A stretch of DNA of 13,517 bases from an uncultured Lachnospiraceae bacterium (GTDB lineage Bacteria; Bacillota; Clostridia; Lachnospirales; Lachnospiraceae): NCBI GenBank assembly GCA_910587935.1, contig CAJUNP010000053.1, positions 1-13,517 on the forward strand, given 5' to 3'. This document shows positions 7,701 to 13,517 of the stretch, one piece after another (position 1 is the first letter of the stretch; every line of letters begins with the position of its first letter). Below the pieces are notes generated by a model. It was not told where the DNA came from and did no database searches. It worked only from the letters and a program-made list of their open reading frames with translations. Made by a program: the position numbers and the translations under genes.

Positions 7701-10700
7701 GACGCAGGATTTTCGCGGCCTTTCTCCGGCATAACCGAAACGGACGCCGGGGAAGTTACCGTATATGCCAAGTGGATGTCGGAGACAAGCGCATCTTATA
7801 TAACCCGGGTATTTATGCAGAATCCGGGGCTGCGCAGTTATACCAAAGTGTCGGAAGAAATATTAACCGGAGAAACCGGTACGGAAGCTTCTTTTGAATA
7901 TGCGGGGAATACGGAAGGGTTCATACTAAATGAAGACAAGTCCGTAAGGACAGGAAATATACAGGCAGACGGAAGTCTGGTTCTTTGCCTGTATTATGAC
8001 AGGCAGACGTATCCTGTTACATATCAGCTGGACGGAGGGGAAAACGCTTACGGAAATGTGCAGTCTTATGTATACGGGGTTGGTATGACACTGGCGGCGC
8101 CCTATAAGGAAGGCTATACCTTTGGAGGCTGGTATACGGATGAAGCCTGTACGGAAGGAAATCAGATTACGGAAATTTCCGAAACGGATATGGGAGAGAA
8201 AACTTTTTTTGCGAAGTGGATTCAGACTCCCGAGGCTTCCGGAACAGCGGGAGATACGAATCTTCCGGAAGGTGATTTTTCATTTACTTATGACCCGCAG
8301 AAAAAGCATGTTACAATCAGTGTTAAACGATCCGATGCTGCAAATGTGATTTGTTATATCGCTAAGTATGAAGATGGGGACAGTGCCAAAAAAGCCTGCC
8401 AGGATGCAAACAATGCACTTCCTGGAATAAGTCTGCCTGGACATTTGGGAATCATGCTTACAAAAGACGAAGAAGGTTTTTCCAAAGAGATTGTGGAAAT
8501 TACCCTGGAAGAGGGGCAGTATATTGTATTTGGCCTTAATATAAACGGGATAATCAATGCGGACTCGGCATATTATTATGCAAAAATGGGAGGAGATTCC
8601 ACAACATCCTATACCGTAAATTATTATAAGCAGAATCTGGCTCTGGACAGTTATAAACTGGCGGAACAGAAAGTGATTACAGGAGCGGAGGCAGGCAGCG
8701 TTGTAGAAGCAGAGACTGTTTCCTATGAGGGATTTACTTTTAACGGAGACAATTCTATTGTTAGCGGAGAAGTAAAGGCAGACGGCGGATTAACGCTATC
8801 GCTTTACTATGACAGGAACTTGTATCAAATTTCATATGAAAATATGGAAGATGCAATGAACTGTGAGGAGAATGATACAAAATATGTTTATGGGGAAGGG
8901 ATAATACTGGGAAGTCCTTCTAAAGATGGATACATTTTTGAAGGGTGGTATACGAACCCTGACTTTGCAGAAGATTCTAAGATCAGCCAGATTGGCGATG
9001 CGCAGACAGGCGATGTGACTGTGTATGCAAAATGGGCGGAAGATCCAAGCCTGGCGACCGCTGCGTACACGGTAAAATACTATAAACAGAAGACAACGCT
9101 GGACGGTTATGAAGAAGCGGCAGAAGACCGGATTACGGGAAAGGGACGTGTAGACGGTATCGTTAAAGCAAAAATAAACGATTATAAAGGATTTACGCAT
9201 AATCCGGATGCGGAGGGGAGCGTATGTCAGGGAATTGTTTCCGAGGACGGAAGTCTGGAGCTGCGCGTATATTATGACCGGAATAAATATCGGATTTCCT
9301 ATCATAATATGCAGCACGCACAGAATGTCGAAGCAAATAAGCCGGAGTATGTATACGGAGTCGGATTGACGCTTTCAGATCCGGTAAAGGATAAGTTTGT
9401 TTTTAAGGGCTGGTATACGGACGCGGCATGTACGGCAGGTAAAGAAATTACCGAAATCGGGGCGGATTCTACCGGGGATGTGGACGTGTATGCAAAATGG
9501 GCCCCCGCCATAGAAGGGCAGATTGCCTGTATAGTTAAATATTATGTACAGAATACGCAGCTTGACGGATATGAAGAGCTTGCGGAACAGAGAGAAGAAA
9601 TTCTTGCAAATAAGGGAGATACCGTACAGGCGGAAGTGAAGGTTCTGCATGGTTTTCATCATAATCCTGAGGCAGAAGGTACTCTTCTTACCGCCGAAGC
9701 GGCGGAGGGACTGGAATTAGCCGTTTATTATGACCGAAATCATTATAAAATTTCTTATTATAACGTAACGGACCAGGAGAATCCATCTGATAATAAAACG
9801 GAATATGTATATGGAGCAGGATTTCGGCTTAAAGAGCCGCACAAAGAAGGTTTCTATTTTGACGGCTGGTATACCGGTGAAAGCTGCGAGCCCGATGACA
9901 GGATTGAAGAGATAAGCAGTACGCAGGCAGGAGATATTTTGCTTTATGCAAAATGGGTGCCGGAGACATATGCTGCTGAATATTCAGTTGAATATTATCT
10001 TCAGGACATTTCAGGAGAGGGTTACAGCAAAGCGGTTGACGACAGTCGTACGGCTTATGCGACGATCGGGTCAAAGGTGACGGCTCCGGATAAAAAATAT
10101 AGAGGTTTTACAAAAAACCGGCATGTGGAAGGCAGCCTGGAAAGCGGAACCGTAACGGAAGACGGAAGTCTTGTTTTAAAAGTATATTATGATAGAAATG
10201 TGTATAAGGTAACCTACTGTAATATTGAAGATGCCCAGATGGCGGAAGAGAATAAAGCGCAATATGTTTATGGACAGGGATTTACTCTGGGGATGGCTTT
10301 CCGTGAAGGTTACAAATTTAAAGGCTGGTATACGGATCAAGAGTTAACGGAGAATTCAAAAATAACCTATGTTTCAGGAACCGGTACGGGCGATATTACG
10401 GTATACGCAAAATGGATACCGGTAAATGCACAATATCAGGTAAAGTACTATCTTCAAAATAAAACGCTGGATGATTATGAGGAAAAAACGGCGGATGTTC
10501 AGAATATCATTGCAGAAACCGGAGAGACAGTTAAAGCCGATATTATTCAGTATCCCGGTTATGAGTGCAATAAAGCCCTGAGCGTTCTGCAGGGGACGGT
10601 TGAGGCGGACGGAAGCCTTGTCCTGAAGGTGTATTATAATAGAAAGAAATATGCAATTACATATCATAATATGGACGGAGCCGTTAATCCAGATGGAAAT

Positions 10701-13130
10701 CCGGCTGAATATGTATATGGAATCGGCGTAAAATTTGAAGAACCGTCTAAAGAAGATTATGTATTCGGAGGGTGGTATACGGACGCGGCATTTGCCGAAG
10801 AAAATAAAATTGCCGAAATCAGCACGGTGCATATCGGTGAGATGGAAGTGTATGCAAAATGGATTGAAGAAGGGATGGCAGCTTCATATCGGGCCGAATA
10901 TTACTTCCAAAATACAGCCTTGGACGGTTATGAACGCGCCGAAGAGGAAGACTTTAAAGGCAGCGGCATAATAGGCGAATCCGTAAGCGCACCGGATAAG
11001 GAGTTTGAGGGTTTTACAAAGAATCCGGGAGCAGAGGAATATAAGGAGAGCGGAATCGTTGCAGAAGACGGAAGTCTTTTATTGAAAGTTTATTATGACA
11101 GAAACCGTTATGATATTATCTATCATAATATGGAGGATGCGAAAAATCCCGTTGCGAACAGCCCACAGTATACATATGGTATTACTCTGACCTTAAAGGA
11201 GCCGTCCAGAAAAGGTTATGTATTTGGCGGCTGGTACAGTGATGCCGAACTTAGCGCCGCAAAGAAAGTAACGCAGATTGAAGCAGGTCGGACCGGTACG
11301 GCAGAACTGTATGCAAAGTGGACAGACAAGTCGGAACTGCTCTGGACAGTGGAAGCAATTGCCGACCATACCTATACGGGGAAGAAGATAACGCCGGTGG
11401 TTGTAGTTAAGGACAAAGAATCAGGCAGAAAGCTTCAGCTTAAAAAAGACTATACGGTAAAATATCAGAATAATCTCAATGCGGGCACGGCCACGGTTAT
11501 TATTACGGGAAAGGGTAATTATACGGGCGCCAGAAATATTACCTTTCATATTCTTCCTGTAGATTTAAACGAAGACACAACCGTTTCGGCAGGAGATATT
11601 TATAAGTTTGTCACAGGGAAGCCGGTTAAAATTTCGCCGGTAATCAAGTGGGGCAAAAAGAAACTGAAGCTGAATAAAGATTTCCGGATCGATACTTCCA
11701 AAGAAGGCAGCGCTTCCGCTTATACGGAAGAAGGAATATATGACGTAGCGCTTACCGGTATGGGAAATTATAAAGGAACCTTAAGGATTAAGGCAGTTCT
11801 TACAGATAAAAAGACGGTATTGATTTCCAAGGCAAAGGTTTCGGGAGTTGTGAATGTGGAATACCGGGGCGAACAGGAATATACGCAAAATCTGAAGGTG
11901 GTTTATAAAGGTACGGAATTAACGGAAGGAACGCATTATAAACTGGAGTATAGAAATAATACACAGGCCGGTACGGCAGAAATTATTATTAAAGGACTTA
12001 CCGGTGACAGTGCGATGAAATTTACCGGAATAAAAACCGTTAAATTTAAGATTACGGGTGAGAAACTGAAAGCAAACAATATATCTTTTGACCAGGTCTC
12101 CTATACATATTCCGGTGCGGAAATCACGCCGGCAGTAATTGTAAAAAATGCATCGGGAGAGATCATTCCCGAAGAACAATATACCGTGGAATATTCGGGG
12201 AATGTGGACAAAGGAAAGGGCACGGTTCTTATCACCGGAATCAATGGATATGAAGGAAGCGTGAAAAAAACCTTTACAATCGCGCCGCTTGACATAGCGG
12301 ACAGCAGAGTGCAGATCAGCACGGAAAAAAGCGTTCCTTTTACAAAGGGGGGAGCTGCTGCAAAGGTTGTGGTTACGTACAACGGAGAGATATTGTCTGA
12401 GGACACCGACTATATTCTGAAGTATTCCGGTAACCAGAAAACTGGCGAAGGTAAGGTTTTGGTAACGGGAAAAGGGAATTTTACAGGTAATAGTGAACAA
12501 GGCTATACGATTGTAAAAAAAGATCTTTCAGAAGTCAGCGTTATTGCACCCGACATAACATATAACGGGAAGAAAAATATGCAGTATTATCTGACCAGGC
12601 CGGTTCTGATGGATGTAAGCGGCAAAAACCTGTCGGCGGGCAAGGATTACCGGAAGGAATTTACTTATGAACTGCGTATGGAAGACGGCAGTTATAAGAC
12701 GGTAGACGCCCAGTCGGATGTCAGTCAGGTCGGACCGGAAAGCGTATTTCGTATTACAATAGAAGGAATGGGCGATTACGATGGACGGCAGAGCGTATTA
12801 TATCGTGTAATTGAATCCGATAAGAGCATTAAGAATGCAAGGATATCTATTGCGCCTCAGACTTATACGGGAAGACCCGTATCGTTGACGGAAGATGATA
12901 TTATCAGCGTCGAGATAAAATGCAGCGGATCTTATATGACGCTTGAACCGGATCAGTATGAGATTGTGCCGGGCAGTTATAAAAATAATACAAAAAAGGG
13001 AACTGCAAAGGTAATGATCCGAGGTATCGGGGAGTATGGCGGTTACAAAGAGGCGGCGTTCAAGATCGAGGCACAAAATATTGAGAAGACAACTATTATA
13101 AGCAGAATTCTGAAATGGCTGGGACTGTAA
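4698..13130 (+). CDS. Giant secreted GH81 endo-beta-1,3-glucanase with repeat stalk (2,810 aa)
   Basis: Family GH81 enzymes are inverting endo-beta-1,3-glucanases acting on laminarin, curdlan, callose and fungal wall glucan. Residues 1 to about 32 form a Sec signal peptide (MKKKLIKS, a hydrophobic core, then AKA). The GH81 module spans about 88-870: LYVHPMAFRA (110-119), YWMGK, NDHHFHYGYW with the expected acid D518, FDIYEGHSWASG (586-597) and NNQESTSEAVNAW with E623 and E627, the expected base pair. Then come composite units 1-2 (886-1026, 1032-1174), domain X (1190-1299), units 3-8 (1304-2208), seven MBG-like domains (2214-2794) and an amphipathic tail (2795-2810, ending ISRILKWLGL). No LPXTG, SLH or dockerin is visible. 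The start at 4698 is chosen for its ribosome binding site and signal peptide. The gene is likely cotranscribed with the upstream paralog and ends at the terminator near 13191. GH81 assignment is secure; substrate and anchoring are inference. Confidence 0.93.
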   Translation: MKKKLIKSIAVICAAALFAETFSGMGILTAKAAASDYPGQSNVFLDSGGYKTEPYGSMTNDWGQTYKNRADVLPKRENVYLTDNYTDLIATVPTSDWVSSVVFDKFSESLYVHPMAFRAVSAGMEMAVPAVVDVKHNTDHEPAVKSLLEDSTVELVMGGSGFAVEDARMDASTDWAYDISMKSADKSSEILTTLAKGSPYVYYRFKGVEPALSLGGGASNMAVYHNDLNSNWIGISVQSNTDNTTHYYGVYASDGASWRQADGRLLASLPSGKEWITIAALPDGEAATFNLYGKYAANRISDTRAEWSYDEAASKVTTVYNVTTTNMDSGESGADTIIALYPHQWRYAADVTYTGKTYETIRGVMKTMTGKSYTTEMTYNGILAAMPTPKSEEGLGTLKEQISYFWDYYQNTCNGTYSEAGDTQYGGYDTYWMGKNLNKRTDVVFMAEQIEDTGEEWSAIKNDVLEALRKDLEYWFNPADCYTVEKDPYITGYFYHYADFGTLIGYNSSYSTDSELNDHHFHYGYWIKAAAAVARYVDDWEKQWGAMVYEMISDIANPNRDGTNLNVQRTDVEINSSTKYPFMRNFDIYEGHSWASGVANYEFDEDGNMKDPAGGLAGGNNQESTSEAVNAWSSLILWGEAVGDKKIRDLGVYLYTTEVAAIEEYYFDVHDEVFTDAYEDRDNFNQHVVTRLFGGRYDHSAWWTEDPIEVTSIHMIPMTGAMLYLAKYPEKIKATYDSIWGTQWSNYLNLHSQNGWNTLTSRYTHHDLLAEFYALADPEAAMGKWSIGDVDGQTVIETGESRAHTYGFIQSMIEYGTPDFEVTGSTAMSMVFKDKNGNRTYVAQNFTDQEQNVYFSDGTFITVPAGSSYVGDKTGEGENPELKGKVSYILEMYLQNIDGSGYDMTSVNKKAEAGEFTLKPEQIKGFTFNSEAQNVLTATLTEGEDNQVTLKVYYTRDKYPISYELNEGTNAGGNPAQYVYGTTVSLEEPVRAGYRFMGWFLDAGFSRPFSGITETDAGEVTVYAKWMSETSASYITRVFMQNPGLRSYTKVSEEILTGETGTEASFEYAGNTEGFILNEDKSVRTGNIQADGSLVLCLYYDRQTYPVTYQLDGGENAYGNVQSYVYGVGMTLAAPYKEGYTFGGWYTDEACTEGNQITEISETDMGEKTFFAKWIQTPEASGTAGDTNLPEGDFSFTYDPQKKHVTISVKRSDAANVICYIAKYEDGDSAKKACQDANNALPGISLPGHLGIMLTKDEEGFSKEIVEITLEEGQYIVFGLNINGIINADSAYYYAKMGGDSTTSYTVNYYKQNLALDSYKLAEQKVITGAEAGSVVEAETVSYEGFTFNGDNSIVSGEVKADGGLTLSLYYDRNLYQISYENMEDAMNCEENDTKYVYGEGIILGSPSKDGYIFEGWYTNPDFAEDSKISQIGDAQTGDVTVYAKWAEDPSLATAAYTVKYYKQKTTLDGYEEAAEDRITGKGRVDGIVKAKINDYKGFTHNPDAEGSVCQGIVSEDGSLELRVYYDRNKYRISYHNMQHAQNVEANKPEYVYGVGLTLSDPVKDKFVFKGWYTDAACTAGKEITEIGADSTGDVDVYAKWAPAIEGQIACIVKYYVQNTQLDGYEELAEQREEILANKGDTVQAEVKVLHGFHHNPEAEGTLLTAEAAEGLELAVYYDRNHYKISYYNVTDQENPSDNKTEYVYGAGFRLKEPHKEGFYFDGWYTGESCEPDDRIEEISSTQAGDILLYAKWVPETYAAEYSVEYYLQDISGEGYSKAVDDSRTAYATIGSKVTAPDKKYRGFTKNRHVEGSLESGTVTEDGSLVLKVYYDRNVYKVTYCNIEDAQMAEENKAQYVYGQGFTLGMAFREGYKFKGWYTDQELTENSKITYVSGTGTGDITVYAKWIPVNAQYQVKYYLQNKTLDDYEEKTADVQNIIAETGETVKADIIQYPGYECNKALSVLQGTVEADGSLVLKVYYNRKKYAITYHNMDGAVNPDGNPAEYVYGIGVKFEEPSKEDYVFGGWYTDAAFAEENKIAEISTVHIGEMEVYAKWIEEGMAASYRAEYYFQNTALDGYERAEEEDFKGSGIIGESVSAPDKEFEGFTKNPGAEEYKESGIVAEDGSLLLKVYYDRNRYDIIYHNMEDAKNPVANSPQYTYGITLTLKEPSRKGYVFGGWYSDAELSAAKKVTQIEAGRTGTAELYAKWTDKSELLWTVEAIADHTYTGKKITPVVVVKDKESGRKLQLKKDYTVKYQNNLNAGTATVIITGKGNYTGARNITFHILPVDLNEDTTVSAGDIYKFVTGKPVKISPVIKWGKKKLKLNKDFRIDTSKEGSASAYTEEGIYDVALTGMGNYKGTLRIKAVLTDKKTVLISKAKVSGVVNVEYRGEQEYTQNLKVVYKGTELTEGTHYKLEYRNNTQAGTAEIIIKGLTGDSAMKFTGIKTVKFKITGEKLKANNISFDQVSYTYSGAEITPAVIVKNASGEIIPEEQYTVEYSGNVDKGKGTVLITGINGYEGSVKKTFTIAPLDIADSRVQISTEKSVPFTKGGAAAKVVVTYNGEILSEDTDYILKYSGNQKTGEGKVLVTGKGNFTGNSEQGYTIVKKDLSEVSVIAPDITYNGKKNMQYYLTRPVLMDVSGKNLSAGKDYRKEFTYELRMEDGSYKTVDAQSDVSQVGPESVFRITIEGMGDYDGRQSVLYRVIESDKSIKNARISIAPQTYTGRPVSLTEDDIISVEIKCSGSYMTLEPDQYEIVPGSYKNNTKKGTAKVMIRGIGEYGGYKEAAFKIEAQNIEKTTIISRILKWLGL
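4959..7307 (+). other. GH81 catalytic module
   Basis: Residues about 88-870 of the protein. Family landmarks in order: VPTSDW and LYVHPMAF in the N-terminal beta domain; YDTYWMGKNLNKRTDVV and AEQIED opening the helical barrel; NDHHFHYG (6246-6269) with the acid D518; RNFDIYEGHSWASG (6447-6488); NNQESTSEAVNAW (6555-6593) with E623 and E627. The catalytic assignments follow established GH81 structural work, in which the Asp of the DHHFHYG motif is the acid and a Glu of NQESxSE the base. All are intact, so the enzyme should be active. Two segments between these motifs (6381-6437 and 6495-6551) look longer than I expect for the family. Confidence 0.9.
7353..11321 (+). repeat. Protein repeat array: eight MucBP-like + InlB B-repeat composite units (second paralog)
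   Basis: Eight full units of 141-147 residues lie at 7353-7775, 7791-8219, 8607-9035, 9063-9500, 9525-9956, 9975-10415, 10428-10862 and 10881-11321, with domain X between units 2 and 3. Each ends in a YAKW-type motif (FAKW in unit 2), and the first-half signature DGSLxLKVYYDR is kept in most units. Unit 7 resembles unit 5 of the upstream paralog (both begin AQYxVxYYLQN and lack the NxxAEG motif near the middle of the first half), and unit 8 resembles its unit 6. The array ends are therefore collinear, and the two proteins differ in interior copy number. The array is probably a long flexible stalk between the enzyme and the C-terminal block. Confidence 0.88.
8265..8594 (+). other. Domain X, copy 2: unrecognised 110-residue domain
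   Basis: It sits between composite units 2 and 3, after a Gly/Thr/Pro-rich linker (8229-8264). It begins PEGDFSFTYD and contains CYIAKYEDGDSAKKA, DANNALPG, PGHLGIMLT and EEGQYIVFGLNINGI, and ends at YYYAKMGG. It is homologous to the stretch at 761-1060 by shared motif order and spacing. The family is not recognised. Its fixed place after the second unit in both proteins argues for a defined role, possibly glucan binding. Confidence 0.6.
11337..13079 (+). repeat. Seven MBG-like (YTG/DYTV/GNYxG) beta domains, second paralog
   Basis: Domains are at 11337-11564, 11565-11816, 11817-12065, 12066-12293, 12294-12524, 12525-12821 and 12822-13079. The pattern is the same as in the first paralog: YTGxxxxP, DYTVxYxNN, AGTAxVxITGxGNYxG and a closing beta strand. 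Position-specific traits match across the paralogs: WGKK in domain 2 (11649-11660), YRNNxQAGTAE in domain 3, and LSAGKDY in the longer domain 6. Seven domains in each protein, in contrast to the variable stalk, suggests the block works as a unit. A 16-residue amphipathic tail (13080-13127) follows. Function is unknown; cell-wall attachment or spacing is inference. Confidence 0.75.
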
Positions 13131-13190
13131 AGCCGGAATAGAAGCAATTTGGAACAAGGGTTTCCGGTTAAAAGGAATTAGTTTCAGATT

Positions 13191-13230
13191 AGGCGGTATA
13201 GCCACGATTACAGGGGCTATACCGTCTTTT
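13191..13230 (+). terminator. Intrinsic terminator after the GH81 gene
   Basis: The left arm AGGCGGTATAGCC (13191-13203) pairs with GGCTATACCGTCT (13215-13227) over 13 positions with one G-U pair, around an 11-base loop, followed at once by TTTT with the last T of the stem making a five-T run. It lies 60 bases after the stop codon at 13128-13130 and should end the transcript of the two paralogs. The T run is short, so termination may be partial. Confidence 0.8.
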
Positions 13231-13361
13231 CGGGTTTCTGTCCGCATTATTTCGGCACATGTTCTTTATCAAGAGTCCAGCGGCTGCATTGTGTCATGCC
13301 AGTTTAAAAATATATTGCGTATAAAAAAATAACACTTTTCTAAAATGCAAAGACTAGAAAT

Positions 13362-13389
13362 TCGTCAATTTGTATAGTTTAATTATAAT
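13362..13389 (+). promoter_or_regulatory. Candidate sigma-A promoter of the third gene
   Basis: A perfect TATAAT (13384-13389) lies in an AT-rich region, with a weak -35 candidate TCGTCA (13362-13367, 16-base spacing). A start near 13396 would leave a leader of about 30 bases before the ATG at 13427, enough for the ribosome binding site and nothing more. A second, weaker candidate upstream is TTGTGT (13289-13294) with TATATT (13311-13316). The stretch 13231-13360 otherwise shows nothing I recognise. Confidence 0.4.
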
Positions 13390-13410
13390 AATAGGCGTCT
13401 ATTTTTTTAA

Positions 13411-13419
13411 AAAGGAGGA
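13411..13419 (+). promoter_or_regulatory. Strong ribosome binding site of the third gene
   Basis: AAAGGAGGA contains a full AGGAGG core (13413-13418) 8 bases before the ATG at 13427. The overlapping ATG at 13423 is only 4 bases from the core and opens a frame without a signal peptide, so the spacing supports 13427. Confidence 0.85.
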
Positions 13420-13426
13420 TTAATGA

Positions 13427-13517
13427 ATGAAAAAAGCTGGTATTTTCAAGAAAATGTTGTTGATTTTGCTGTCAGTGATTTTGGGAGCGGCGCCATGTGT
13501 TTCGGAAGCCGGGACGC
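13427..13517 (+). CDS. Start of a secreted protein, signal peptide only (3' end outside window)
   Basis: Thirty codons are visible. They begin MKKAGIFKKMLLILLSVILG and continue AAPCVSEAGT. This is a clear Sec signal peptide: a basic N-terminus, a hydrophobic core of about 12 residues, and a likely signal peptidase I site after SEA. The Cys follows Ala-Pro, which is not a normal lipobox, so a lipoprotein is less likely. It has its own strong ribosome binding site and candidate promoter and lies after the terminator of the GH81 pair, so it probably starts a separate transcript. The mature protein is not in the window, and its function cannot be told. A role at the cell surface alongside the glucanases is only a guess from position. 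Confidence 0.8.
   Translation, partial: MKKAGIFKKMLLILLSVILGAAPCVSEAGT

Noticed and set aside
7353..11321. DNA-level tandem repeat, CRISPR-like array or recent duplication
   Set aside because: The periodicity of about 440 bases comes from protein repeats. Codons and many residues differ between units, and there are no short identical repeats with unique spacers.
13060..13130. Sortase signal at the C-terminus of the GH81 protein
   Set aside because: There is no LPXTG-like motif, no hydrophobic membrane span of adequate length and no basic end; only a short amphipathic tail is present.
13133..13167. Inverted repeat CCGGAA ... TTCCGG as a terminator or operator
   Set aside because: The stem is only 6 bp with a 23-base loop and no T run; CCGGAA is common in this DNA. 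The hairpin at 13191-13227 is far better.
13423..13425. ATG as the start of the third gene
   Set aside because: It is too close to the AGGAGG core (4 bases) and its frame gives MNEKSWYFQENVVDF without a signal peptide; the ATG at 13427 gives a textbook one.

Overview
The window suggests a Gram-positive anaerobe of the Clostridia, most likely Lachnospiraceae-like. This rests on strong AAAGGAGG-type Shine-Dalgarno sites, lysine-rich Sec signal peptides, moderate base composition, and very large secreted proteins made of MucBP-like/InlB B-repeats and YTG/GNY-type (MBG-like) beta domains. The taxonomic call is inference; there is no marker gene here.

Layout, all on the + strand: (1) bases 2-4663 hold the C-terminal part of a giant secreted protein whose start lies upstream of the window. 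Its first visible residues match the very end of the GH81 glycosidase module of the next protein. (2) After a 34-base gap, 4698-13130 encodes a complete 2,810-residue secreted GH81 endo-beta-1,3-glucanase with the same tail architecture. (3) A stem-loop terminator at about 13191-13230 ends this unit. (4) A short AT-rich intergenic region carries a candidate promoter and a strong ribosome binding site. (5) At 13427 a third secreted protein begins, with only its signal peptide in view.

The two giant proteins are tandem paralogs. Each has, in order, the GH81 module (seen only as a stub in the first), two composite repeat units, a 100-110 residue domain that I do not recognise (called domain X here), more composite repeat units, a fixed run of seven MBG-like domains, and a short amphipathic tail. 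A composite unit is about 145 residues, with a MucBP-like half followed by an InlB B-repeat half. The first protein has five full units and one half unit; the second has eight full units. The ends of the arrays correspond one to one, and the difference lies in the interior and in one deleted half unit.

The likely shared job is extracellular attack on beta-1,3-glucan (fungal or yeast wall glucan, callose, laminarin or similar). The catalytic module would sit at the end of a long extended stalk. How the stalk is held is unclear: I see no LPXTG sorting signal, SLH domain or dockerin at either C-terminus. The least explained parts are domain X and the conserved C-terminal block with its tail. I see no mobile element, CRISPR array, RNA gene or phage gene.
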